A stretch of 5,891 nucleotides of DNA from CANJDH01 sp031430015 (GCA_031430015.1 JANPAR010000340.1:1-5891); one strand, 5' to 3'. Counted from the stretch's first letter, positions 1-5,867 are shown. A program made the numbers and translations. The notes: a model not told the origin generated them from the sequence alone.

Positions 1-60
1 GTGGTTGTGGCAGATGGCAAGGCCCAAGTCACGCGCGAAGTCGATGGCGGTCTTGAGACG
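1..60 (+). repeat. Inverted, synonymously diverged copy of an internal etfB segment
   Basis: Read on the plus strand, bases 1-60 encode VVVADGKAQVTREVDGGLET in frame 1. This is residues 146-165 of the EtfB encoded on the opposite strand at 265-206. The two 60-nt arms share a perfect core of about 32 nt. They differ at a handful of positions, all silent third-codon changes (for example gtc/gtt, gat/gac, ctt/ctg). The join to the minus-strand gene lies within about 49-60, where ggtcttgagacg reads both as part of GGLET in one direction and as RLKT in the other. The arm therefore derives from a related etfB (second genomic copy or another strain), not from a simple fold-back of the same molecule. 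A chimeric assembly or a real inverted duplication would both fit. Confidence 0.8.
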
Positions 61-699
61 CGGTGTCACATCGACACCGAGATCAGCCGGCTTGTGGTTC
101 TCCATCGGCTTTTTCTTCGCCTTCATGATGTTGGGCAGCGTCACATAGCGCGGCTCGTTCAAGCGCAGGTCAGTCGTCACGATGGCCGGCATGTTGATCT
201 TGATGGTCTCCAGACCGCCGTCAACTTCGCGCGTGACTTGGGCCTTGCCATCTGCAACGACGACCTTGGAAGCAAACGTTGCCTGCGGCCAGCCGAGCAG
301 CGCTGCGAGCATCTGGCCGGTCTGGTTGGCGTCGTCGTCAATCGCCTGCTTGCCGAGAATGACGAGGCCGGGCGCTTCCTTCTTGCACACGGCGGCGAGC
401 AGCTTGGCCACGGCGAGGGGCTGCAATTCCACATCGGTCTCGACCAAAATCGCGCGATCCGCGCCGATGGCCAGACCCGTGCGCAGCGTCTCTTGACACG
501 CCATCACCCCGCACGAGACCACGATGACCTCGGTCGCGATGCCGGCTTCCTTGAGGCGCATCGCCTCTTCGACGGCGATTTCGTCGAAGGGATTCATCGA
601 CATTTTGACGTTGGCGGTCTCGACGCCGGTTTGATCGGCCTTGACGCGCACCTTCACGTTGTAGTCCACAACGCGTTTGATGGGAACCAGAACTTTCAT
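1..699 (-). CDS. etfB: Electron transfer flavoprotein subunit beta, partial (C-terminus replaced at window edge)
   Basis: EtfB forms a heterodimer with EtfA. It carries AMP, and the complex passes electrons from acyl-CoA and related dehydrogenases to ETF-ubiquinone oxidoreductase. The reading frame starts at ATG 699-697, preceded by GAGG six bases upstream, and gives 233 codons to the edge. Seen in the protein: N-terminus MKVLVPIKRVVDYNVKV, the conserved MNPFDEIAVEEA (about residues 35-46), VSCGVMACQETLRT (61-74), the AMP-binding loop GKQAIDDDANQTGQ (116-129), and the ETF-beta signature from VTREVDGGLET through MPAIVTTD (155-177), followed by LRLNEPRYVTLPNIMKAKKK. Native sequence continues to PRLKT (213-217). 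The next 16 residues (AIDFARDLGLAICHNH) do not belong to the family; they are antisense to a copy of the etfB signature region. The family is usually about 249 residues, so the true last 30 or so are missing here. etfA is expected just downstream, beyond the left edge. Confidence 0.93.
   Translation of the reverse strand, partial: MKVLVPIKRVVDYNVKVRVKADQTGVETANVKMSMNPFDEIAVEEAMRLKEAGIATEVIVVSCGVMACQETLRTGLAIGADRAILVETDVELQPLAVAKLLAAVCKKEAPGLVILGKQAIDDDANQTGQMLAALLGWPQATFASKVVVADGKAQVTREVDGGLETIKINMPAIVTTDLRLNEPRYVTLPNIMKAKKKPMENHKPADLGVDVTPRLKTAIDFARDLGLAICHNH
206..265 (-). repeat. Inverted-repeat partner of 1-60, within etfB
   Basis: This is the native copy of the segment found inverted at 1-60. 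It encodes the ETF-beta signature region in its normal context, continuing correctly to MPAIVTTDLRLNEPR. The spacing between arms is about 145 nt, and that stretch is normal etfB sequence. Confidence 0.8.
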
Positions 700-733
700 G
701 ATGCCTCGATGGGAAATAGCAGAAATGGGTGAA

Positions 734-751
734 GTTGACGTAAACGTTAAC
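734..751. promoter_or_regulatory. Near-palindromic operator candidate in the etfB leader
   Basis: The sequence gttgacgtaaacgttaac has 8-base arms, GTTgACGT and ACGTtAAC, around a central AA, with one mismatched arm pair. It sits immediately downstream of the TATAAT on the etfB strand, overlapping the predicted transcription start, where a repressor would act. From memory, ACGT-containing palindromes of this type are attributed to LiuR-like (MerR family) regulators of branched-chain and acyl-CoA catabolism in proteobacteria, whose regulons include ETF genes. The regulator identity is inference. The plus-strand TTGACG inside it could alternatively be a -35 box for the operon on the right, but no good -10 follows at the correct spacing. 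Confidence 0.5.
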
Positions 752-757
752 CTGGGA

Positions 758-763
758 ATTATA
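758..763 (-). promoter_or_regulatory. Candidate -10 box of the etfB promoter
   Basis: The minus strand reads a perfect TATAAT at 763-758, 58 bases upstream of the etfB start codon, which would put transcription start near 751-752. No convincing -35 box lies 16-18 bases further upstream; that stretch is GC-rich. An activator or an otherwise strong -10 would be needed. The call rests only on the perfect hexamer and its position. Confidence 0.45.
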
Positions 764-930
764 GGGGAACTGCCCTCCTGCGCCGCCTTGGTTGCCGCTC
801 TTTCGGACGAGTCTGAGCGTGCGCCTGCTTTGGGCAAATCTGCCTTCGCCTTACGCCGTGCACAAATGCGCGAATCTGCCTAAACTCCCGCTCCAACAAA
901 AATTTTGCGCGGCACTGAGGATTGCGCCGC

Positions 931-935
931 AGGAG
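931..935 (+). promoter_or_regulatory. Ribosome binding site fixing the dioxygenase start at 942
   Basis: AGGAG lies six bases before ATG 942. The frame is open upstream to an ATG at 792, but that extension has no Shine-Dalgarno sequence and its 50 residues resemble no family leader. The start at 942 is preferred. Confidence 0.75.
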
Positions 936-941
936 ACAGGG

Positions 942-2225
942 ATGGCAATGAGCAACACCGGCATCGGTGCAAGCGCTGTGACTACGGCTGTGCCTGGCGC
1001 CGGCACCCAGTACACCGTCGGCGGCATCCGCGTGGCCAGACCCTTCAAAGTACGCCGCCTCGGCCACTTCGGCGTCAACGTCGCCGACCCGGAAGTGGCG
1101 CGCGGCTTTTACGAGCGCCTGCTCGGGCTGCGCATCAGCGACAAACTCGATTTCTCGCCACGCTTCACGCCCGAGGAGTTGCCGCAGGTCGGCCCGGTGA
1201 TCGGCTACTTCGCGCGCCACGGCACCGAGCATCACTCGTTTGTGTTTTTTCCGCGCCGTGCGCTGGCCGCCAATTACAAATTCCCCAACGAGTTTCCTCA
1301 GGTCACGACCAATCAGATCACCTGGCAGGTTGGCAGCCTGCGCGAGGTGGTCGATGGCTACAACTATTTCAAATCCAAAGGCCTGCGCATTCACCGCTCG
1401 GGGCGCGACCTGCCGGGATCGAACTGGAACGCCTACCCCTTCGACCCTGATGGCCACGTCAACGAAATCTTTTACGGCATTGAGCAAGTCGGCTGGGACG
1501 GCGTGAGTAAACCGCAGGCGATGCACGACGTGCGCCATACCGCGCCGCCTGCGCTGCCTTACCGTTCGGAGTTCGCCGAGGTCAAAGAAGGACTCGCGCG
1601 CGGCATCCGCCCCGCCGATGGCTGGCGCCAGGACGAACCAGGCGAGGAGCGCTTTGACGTTGGCGGCGTGCTGCTGGCGCGGCCCTTCAAGATTGTCCGC
1701 GTCGGGCCGGTGCGGCTGTTCGTCAAGGATGTCGAAGTCGCGCTGGCGTTTTATCGCGATGCGCTTGGCCTTACCGTTACTGAAGAAGTCATCTGGAACG
1801 GCCACCGCTGCGTGTTTTTGCGCGCCAACACCGAGCATCATTCGATGGCCTTGTATCCGCTCGCGCTGCGCGCCGAACTCGGCCTGTACGCGGGCACGAC
1901 GCTGATGTCGTTCGGGTTTCAACTGGGCGACCATGCGCAATTGAAAGCGGGCTTGGGCTTCCTGCGCGAGCAAGGCGTGACGATCAAACATCTGCCGCCC
2001 GAGCTCTTCCCCGGCATCGACTACACCGCCTTCGCCATCGACCCTGATGGCCATGCGATTCAACTCTATGGCGGCATGGAGCAAGTTGGTTGGGACGGTC
2101 AGCCGCGCCCGGCCAGTGCGCGGCGCACGCTGATCGACGCGGGGGATTTTGCCCAATGGCCCGATACACTCGATGCCATGACCGATTCCTTTGCCGGCGA
2201 AGCCTTCCTCGGCCCGTGGAATTAA
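942..2225 (+). CDS. Two-domain VOC-family (type I extradiol dioxygenase-like) protein
   Basis: The 427-residue cytoplasmic protein has two vicinal-oxygen-chelate domains, about residues 36-187 and 250-386. Enzymes of this fold cleave catecholic rings next to the hydroxyls using Fe(II) or Mn(II), or do related metal chemistry. Domain 1 keeps a plausible metal triad: His42 in LGHFGV, His97/98 in GTEHHSF, and Glu175 in DPDGHVNEIFYG. Domain 2 aligns without gaps over the matching motifs but has Pro256 for the first His and Gln374 for the Glu, keeping only His299/300. Both halves begin with VGG...ARPFK and end with EQVGWDG, so the protein arose by internal duplication including linkers. Classical two-domain dioxygenases carry the metal in the C-terminal half; here it appears to be the N-terminal half. 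It is the first gene of the operon. The fold is confident; the substrate is unknown, and a hydrolase or isomerase of the same fold cannot be excluded. Confidence 0.88.
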   Translation: MAMSNTGIGASAVTTAVPGAGTQYTVGGIRVARPFKVRRLGHFGVNVADPEVARGFYERLLGLRISDKLDFSPRFTPEELPQVGPVIGYFARHGTEHHSFVFFPRRALAANYKFPNEFPQVTTNQITWQVGSLREVVDGYNYFKSKGLRIHRSGRDLPGSNWNAYPFDPDGHVNEIFYGIEQVGWDGVSKPQAMHDVRHTAPPALPYRSEFAEVKEGLARGIRPADGWRQDEPGEERFDVGGVLLARPFKIVRVGPVRLFVKDVEVALAFYRDALGLTVTEEVIWNGHRCVFLRANTEHHSMALYPLALRAELGLYAGTTLMSFGFQLGDHAQLKAGLGFLREQGVTIKHLPPELFPGIDYTAFAIDPDGHAIQLYGGMEQVGWDGQPRPASARRTLIDAGDFAQWPDTLDAMTDSFAGEAFLGPWN

Positions 2226-2237
2226 CTGGAGATATCA

Positions 2238-3209
2238 ATGCAAGGCAACCATCTGATGCGCGGTGCTGCGGCACTGCTGTTCGCCCTCTGCGCTGGAGCC
2301 ACGTTGGCGCAGCCCTACCCCAACCGCCCCGTCAAGATATTGCAAGGCTTCGCCCCCGGCGGCAATGCCGACACCATCGCCCGCGTGATCGGCGTGGAGC
2401 TGGGCAAGACCCTCGGCCAACCCTTTGTGGTCGAGGCGCGCGTAGGCGCGGGCGGCAACCTGGCCTCCGATGCGGTCGCCAAGTCAGCGCCCGATGGCTA
2501 CACTTTGGCGTTGCTCACCGGCGGCCATACCGCTTCGGGCGCGCTCTACAAAACCCTGCCGTTCGACCCGGCCGAGAGCTTCGAGATGATTTCGACGATC
2601 TCGCAGTTTCCGTTTTTGTTCACCGTGCGCGCCGACTCGCCCTACCAGACGCTGCCGGCCCTGCTCGCGGCGGCGCGGGCCAAACCGGAGTCGGTGGCCT
2701 ATGGCACGGCGGGCATCGGCTCAACCCACCACCTCACCGGCGCCTTGCTTGCCAGCATGGCCAATGCGCCGTTTTTGCATGTGCCCTACAAGGGCGATGC
2801 GGCGGCGATTACCAGCCTTTTAGGCGGCGACATTCCGCTCGTAGTCGCCACGCCTACCGTCGCGGTGGCCCACGTCAAGGCCGGCAAGCTCAAGGTCATC
2901 GCCACTTCCGGCGGCACGCGCTGGAGCGGCATGCCTGATGTGCCGACGGCGAACGAGGGCGGCGTGGCGGGCTTCGACGTGCGCTCGTGGATCGGCCTGG
3001 CCGCACCGGCCGGCACGCCACGGGCGATCATCGAGCGCCTGCATGCCGAGGTGCAGAAGGCGCTGCAAGTGCCCGAGGTGCGCGAACGCCTCGAAGGCTT
3101 TGGCGGCGAAGCGCGCGGCAGCACGCCGGCCGAGATGCGCGAGCGCGTGATTGCTGAAGTGGCGCGCTGGAAACGAGTCATCACCGAGTCAAAAATTCCG
3201 CAGCAGTAA
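2238..3209 (+). CDS. Tripartite tricarboxylate transporter substrate-binding protein (Bug/TctC family), copy 1
   Basis: This 323-residue periplasmic binding protein is of the Bug (Bordetella uptake gene)/TctC family, whose members bind carboxylates, amino acids or aromatic acids. Residues 1-24 are a signal peptide: a hydrophobic run (AAALLFALCAGATLA) with cleavage expected after ATLA before QPYPNRPVK. Family hallmarks follow: YPNRPVKILQGFAPGGNADTIAR (27-49), with the PGGxxD loop; GAGGNLASDAVAKSAPDGYTL (70-90); VAYGTAGIGSTHHLTG (153-168); FLHVPYKGDAAA (179-190); LLGGDI (194-199); and MPDVPTANE (232-240) followed by GFDVRSWIGLAAPAGTP. The length is normal for the family. Start ATG 2238 has GGAG six bases upstream; Met7 is an alternative. 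The gene begins 12 nt after the dioxygenase stop, so co-transcription is very likely. No TctA or TctB membrane gene is present in the window. Confidence 0.93.
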   Translation: MQGNHLMRGAAALLFALCAGATLAQPYPNRPVKILQGFAPGGNADTIARVIGVELGKTLGQPFVVEARVGAGGNLASDAVAKSAPDGYTLALLTGGHTASGALYKTLPFDPAESFEMISTISQFPFLFTVRADSPYQTLPALLAAARAKPESVAYGTAGIGSTHHLTGALLASMANAPFLHVPYKGDAAAITSLLGGDIPLVVATPTVAVAHVKAGKLKVIATSGGTRWSGMPDVPTANEGGVAGFDVRSWIGLAAPAGTPRAIIERLHAEVQKALQVPEVRERLEGFGGEARGSTPAEMRERVIAEVARWKRVITESKIPQQ

Positions 3210-3249
3210 GTTGAGCAGCACCCACCCGATAGAGTAACGAGGAGAAGTC

Positions 3250-3648
3250 ATGTCATCCGGAATCCCCAAGGCGGCCCTCAAGGCCGGCGGCACAAAAGAC
3301 ATGCTGCAAAAAGAGTTGTATGTGATTTCCACCAAACCCGCGCCCGGCGTGACGCTGGAAAAAATGCGCGAGATGGTGCCGCCGCATCTCGAATTTCAGG
3401 TTGATCTTGAAAAGCGCGGCATCATGTTTGGCGCCGGCCCGCTGTTCCCGCCGGACTCGGACATGTGGCAGGGCGAGGGCCTGGTCATCATTCGCGCTGC
3501 TTCGATTGCGGAAGCGAAACAGATCGCCGCGTCTGACCCGATGCACAGCAGCGGCATGCGCGAATACACGGTGCGTGAGTGGATGATGAACGAGGGCACG
3601 ATCACCGTCAAAGTGTCCTACTCCACCGGCAAGGGCCACATCGTTTAG
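3250..3648 (+). CDS. YciI-like (YCII-related domain) small protein
   Basis: This 132-residue soluble protein has a ferredoxin-like fold related to YciI and chlorinated-muconolactone-processing proteins. Seen in sequence: an N-terminal tail of about 20 residues; LYVISTKPAP (23-32); PPHLEFQVDLEKRGIMFGAGPLFP (44-67), with the conserved His46 and Gly-Pro pair; GLVIIRAASIAEAKQIAASDPMHSSGM (77-103), with the conserved Asp-Pro at 96-97; then YTVREWMMNEG and a C-terminal extension (TITVKVSYSTGKGHIV) beyond the usual domain. Family members are often annotated without function; a His/Asp pair is thought to be catalytic in some. It starts with GGAG five bases before ATG 3250, 40 nt after the first Bug gene and 8 nt before the second. 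Its place beside a dioxygenase suggests a role on a ring-cleavage or lactone intermediate, which is inference. Confidence 0.8.
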   Translation: MSSGIPKAALKAGGTKDMLQKELYVISTKPAPGVTLEKMREMVPPHLEFQVDLEKRGIMFGAGPLFPPDSDMWQGEGLVIIRAASIAEAKQIAASDPMHSSGMREYTVREWMMNEGTITVKVSYSTGKGHIV

Positions 3649-3656
3649 GGGGCGCC

Positions 3657-4715
3657 ATGAACACGGTTGATACGCGCAAACGCGCTGCCATCAAGGCTCT
3701 TGGCGCGATGCCCCTCGCCGGCATGGCGTCGCGCCTGGTGCCGGGAGCCTTCACGGGACGAGCTGCGGCGGGTCTCGCAGGCACACTCGGCACTGCGCTC
3801 ACCGCACGCGCCCAGCCCGCCTGGCCGGCCAAGCCGGTGCGCATCGTCCACGGCTATGACAGCGGCTCCAACCCTGACACGGTGGCGCGCGCGATCAGCC
3901 AGGCCTTTGGCGAGCGCCTGGGCCAGCCCATCATCATCGAACCCAAACCGGGCGCGGGCGGGCGCATCGCCACCGCCTACGTCGCCACGCAAGAGCCGGA
4001 TGGCTACACCCTGATGATGCTCACCGGCGGCGACGGCGTCAACGCCGCCACGCAATCGGCCACCGAAGCCAAGCTGCCCTACGACCTGATGCGCGACTAC
4101 GCCTTCGCCGGCATGGTCAGCCTGTTCGCCTTCATGGTGCTGGTCAAGGCCGACTCACCCTTCAAGACCCTGCGCGAGGCCATCGACTTCGCCAAGAAGA
4201 ACCCCGGCAAGCTCACCTTCGCCACACCGGGCGTGCGCACCACGCAGCACCTCAGCGGCGAGCTCATCAACGCGATGGGCGGGGTCAACCTGCTGCATGT
4301 GCCGTTCAAGGGCAACGCCTTCACCGAACTGATCGGCGGCAGGCTCGACTTGATGATCGCCGCACCCACCATCTCGACACCGCAGATCAGGGGCGGCGCC
4401 GTGCGCGCACTCGCCGTCACCGGCAAGGCGCGGCTCGACACCTTTCCCGATGTGCCCACTGTGGCCGAAACCCTGCCGGGCTTTGAAGTCACCTCATGGC
4501 TCGGCCTCGCCGCGCCGGCCAAAACGCCAGCGGCGGTGATCAACCGCATCAATGCCGACCTGCGCCATGCGCTCGCGCAAGAAGCGGTGCGGGCGCGCCT
4601 GCTTGCCATTGGCACCGAACCAGCCGGCGGCCCGGCAGAGGCATTGCGCGCGCGGGTGGAGAGCGATATCCGCAAGTGGCGGGAGTTGGCGCGAACGGCG
4701 AAGCTGGACGGCTGA
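3657..4715 (+). CDS. Tripartite tricarboxylate transporter substrate-binding protein (Bug/TctC family), copy 2
   Basis: This is a 352-residue Bug/TctC periplasmic binding protein. ATG 3657 is chosen: it follows the YciI-like stop by 8 nt with AGGGGG just upstream, whereas the frame extended upstream (from 3579) only overlaps the previous gene. The leader is unusually long, about 52 residues ending TARA before QPAWPAKPVRIV. It begins TRKRAAIKALG, loosely like a Tat motif but with KR rather than RR. Family motifs: VRIVHGYDSGSNPDTVARAI (61-80), PGAGGRIATAYVATQEPDGYTL (98-119), FATPGVRTTQHLSGEL (188-203), LLHVPFKGNAFTELIGGRLDLMIAAPT (212-238), and FPDVPTVAETLPGFEVTSWLGLAAPAKTP (263-291). It is clearly homologous to the first Bug protein but diverged. 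The usual PGG at the first binding loop is SGS here, suggesting a different ligand. Last gene of the operon. Confidence 0.92.
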   Translation: MNTVDTRKRAAIKALGAMPLAGMASRLVPGAFTGRAAAGLAGTLGTALTARAQPAWPAKPVRIVHGYDSGSNPDTVARAISQAFGERLGQPIIIEPKPGAGGRIATAYVATQEPDGYTLMMLTGGDGVNAATQSATEAKLPYDLMRDYAFAGMVSLFAFMVLVKADSPFKTLREAIDFAKKNPGKLTFATPGVRTTQHLSGELINAMGGVNLLHVPFKGNAFTELIGGRLDLMIAAPTISTPQIRGGAVRALAVTGKARLDTFPDVPTVAETLPGFEVTSWLGLAAPAKTPAAVINRINADLRHALAQEAVRARLLAIGTEPAGGPAEALRARVESDIRKWRELARTAKLDG

Positions 4716-4781
4716 CGCCGCCTCCATAAGCGACAATTGACTCACGCCGGATGGCGGAAGCGCCGATAGAGGAATGGCGAA

Positions 4782-5117
4782 ATGAAAAAAGGACTGGTTG
4801 ACGGCATCGAAGTGCGGCGCGGTTCAGGCAACGTGTACGCCGACCTCGGTCTGCCTGATGCCGAAAAGCTCAAAATCAAGACCGCGCTCGTGATCGAAAT
4901 CCGCAAGGCCATGCGCCGCCTGGAACTGACACAGCAAGACGCCGCACAGCGCATGGGCATCACCCAGCCGAAAGTCTCGGGCATGATGCGCGGCGATCTT
5001 TCGAACCTCTCCGAACGCAGGCTTATGGATTGCCTGACCCGGCTCGGTTACAACATCGAAATCAAGGCGCGGCCGGTCAAGGCCGCAACCGGACACCTGG
5101 TGTTTGCGGCTGCTTAG
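4782..5117 (+). CDS. HigA2/XRE-type helix-turn-helix protein (orphan antitoxin-like)
   Basis: This 111-residue DNA-binding protein resembles HigA2-like antitoxins and small XRE regulators. Seen in sequence: an N-terminal segment with VYADLGLPDAEKLKIK (18-33), typical of this subfamily; then a helix-turn-helix core from about residue 37 (IEIRKAMRRLELTQQDAAQRMGITQPKVSGMMRGD), with the recognition helix around TQPKVSGMMRG (61-71); and LSERRLMDCLTRLGYNIEIKARP (77-98). The start ATG 4782 has AGAGGAA seven bases upstream. In this family a RelE/HigB-type toxin gene normally lies immediately upstream, but only 66 nt separate it from the Bug gene and no toxin remnant is visible there. It may act as a stand-alone regulator, perhaps of its own transcription; a link to the operon is speculation. 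A 4-codon ATGGCGAAATGA just before the start is probably chance. Confidence 0.85.
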   Translation: MKKGLVDGIEVRRGSGNVYADLGLPDAEKLKIKTALVIEIRKAMRRLELTQQDAAQRMGITQPKVSGMMRGDLSNLSERRLMDCLTRLGYNIEIKARPVKAATGHLVFAAA

Positions 5118-5132
5118 TCGCCTGCGGGCGAC
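5117..5132 (+). terminator. Hairpin at the end of the helix-turn-helix gene
   Basis: gtcgcc-tgcg-ggcgac forms a perfect 6-bp stem with a tetraloop, beginning on the last base of the stop codon. No T-run follows, so it is not a canonical intrinsic terminator. It could stabilise the mRNA 3' end or assist termination. Confidence 0.35.
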
Positions 5133-5458
5133 CGCCGGCTAGCATCAAAGCGACACAAGAGCGTTGGTGGAAGCCACTTTCAGGCCATCATCATGCGTTA
5201 GCCCGCATGCACCAAGGCTCTTCGCGGAATGGCATATGTCAAAACTGGCCTCGCACCGCCTGCACGACCCTGCGGACAAATCACCTTGCCTTTGCCTGCG
5301 CCAAACTCCCGGTACCAACCAGACAACACTTTACCGCGCTCAATCTGCTGTGGCGTTCGGCCATCTCACCTGTTTCGCTGCGCTGCACCCCAGCCAGCCC
5401 CTGCCATCTTCCTGACAATCCCCATAGCCACCCCCGTCCGGGCGATTCAGTCCAACCA
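5133..5458. other. Non-coding stretch with small hairpins
   Basis: No credible gene is visible on either strand; the short open frames have no family motifs, no good start signals and low-complexity composition. The plus strand is C-rich from about 5280 on. Small palindromes include catgcg-ttagcc-cgcatg (5192-5209). A segment at about 5370-5395 (gtttcgctgcgctgcacccc) loosely recalls dispersed intergenic repeats seen in some proteobacteria, but this cannot be confirmed from one copy. Confidence 0.5.
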
Positions 5459-5519
5459 CATTTATCCGCCGCGATGAATCTGCGCCTTTCTCTCGACACC
5501 GCCAGGCGGCGGATAAATG
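5459..5519. repeat. Perfect 14-bp inverted repeat, REP-like
   Basis: catttatccgccgc at 5459-5472 and gcggcggataaatg at 5506-5519 are exact reverse complements separated by a 33-nt loop. The TTATCCGCC/GGCGGATAA core resembles dispersed REP-type palindromes known from beta- and gammaproteobacteria, though the loop is longer than usual. The right arm ends on an ATG (5517-5519) in frame with the downstream gene, so in RNA the structure could also occlude that start. Mobile or regulatory function is inference. Confidence 0.7.
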
Positions 5520-5537
5520 CTTTTCGCTAGGCTTGGC

Positions 5538-5867
5538 ATGACCCAGCAACTCGAGATCGTCTGTTTCGTCGTACTTGGGGCACTGGTGTTCGTCTGGTTC
5601 ATTTTGGTCTCCCGGTTTTTTGACACCCTGCGAAGTCGCCACACAAACGCGTATCTCGCAATGGGTGCTCCAACGCTCATCGTGAACAACTCGATTCAAA
5701 ACACTATCGCCTTTCTTCGTTTCTTACTTCGGCGCGAAGACCGAAAACTTAATGACCCGAAGCTGTCTAGGCTGTGTCAGTTTATGGTTGTGTTCTTCTG
5801 GACCTATCTCGCCATACTCGTCGCATTTGTTCTCTTGGGGGCAGTTGTTAATCCATTGCTCAAGTGA
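5538..5867 (+). CDS. Small two-helix inner-membrane protein, family unnamed (UspB-like layout)
   Basis: This is a 109-residue protein of unknown function. One hydrophobic helix spans about residues 6-26 (EIVCFVVLGALVFVWFILV) and a second about 83-104 (MVVFFWTYLAILVAFVLLGA). Between them is a basic loop with FFDTLRSRHTNAYLAMGAP (28-45), NNSIQNTIAFLRFLLRRED (50-68) and NDPKLSRLC (72-80). This plan of N-terminal helix, LRxRH motif, RFLLRRE, DPxLxRL and C-terminal helix is shared by many small proteobacterial hypothetical proteins and is loosely like stress protein UspB; I do not claim orthology. The start at 5538 is chosen for TAGG six bases upstream. An in-frame ATG at 5517 lies inside the inverted-repeat arm and would add MLFARLG. 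GC content is visibly lower than in the operon, hinting at different ancestry. Confidence 0.72.
   Translation: MTQQLEIVCFVVLGALVFVWFILVSRFFDTLRSRHTNAYLAMGAPTLIVNNSIQNTIAFLRFLLRREDRKLNDPKLSRLCQFMVVFFWTYLAILVAFVLLGAVVNPLLK

Noticed and set aside
1..732. Open plus-strand frame of about 243 codons
   Set aside because: Apart from the first 20 codons, which are the inverted etfB copy, it is the antisense of etfB and has no family features of its own.
735..765. Plus-strand promoter TTGACG...TATAGG for the operon
   Set aside because: Spacing is 19 bases and the -10 match is weak; the palindrome explanation accounts for the same bases better. It remains possible.
792..941. Upstream in-frame extension of the dioxygenase gene
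   Set aside because: There is no ribosome site at 792, while AGGAG precedes ATG 942 at ideal spacing; the added residues match nothing in the family.
759..2156. Long minus-strand open frame of about 465 codons opposite the dioxygenase gene
   Set aside because: The plus-strand frame has clear domains and conserved ligands. The antisense frame is rich in Arg/Ala/His with no recognisable motif, typical of GC-rich shadow frames.
2090..2938. Plus-strand open frame overlapping the end of the dioxygenase and the first Bug gene
   Set aside because: It is out of frame with two convincing genes, is Arg-rich and has no motifs.
4737..4770. TTGACT...GATAGA promoter for the helix-turn-helix gene
   Set aside because: The spacing is about 22 bases and the -10 matches only half of the consensus.
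5192..5209. GTTAGCC-containing hairpin as an integron attC site
   Set aside because: The core does not match GTTRRRY, and no partner site or integrase is visible.
5281..5699. Minus- and plus-strand small frames in the non-coding stretch and opposite the membrane protein
   Set aside because: They have no motifs, poor start signals and odd composition, and several overlap the better-supported gene at 5538.
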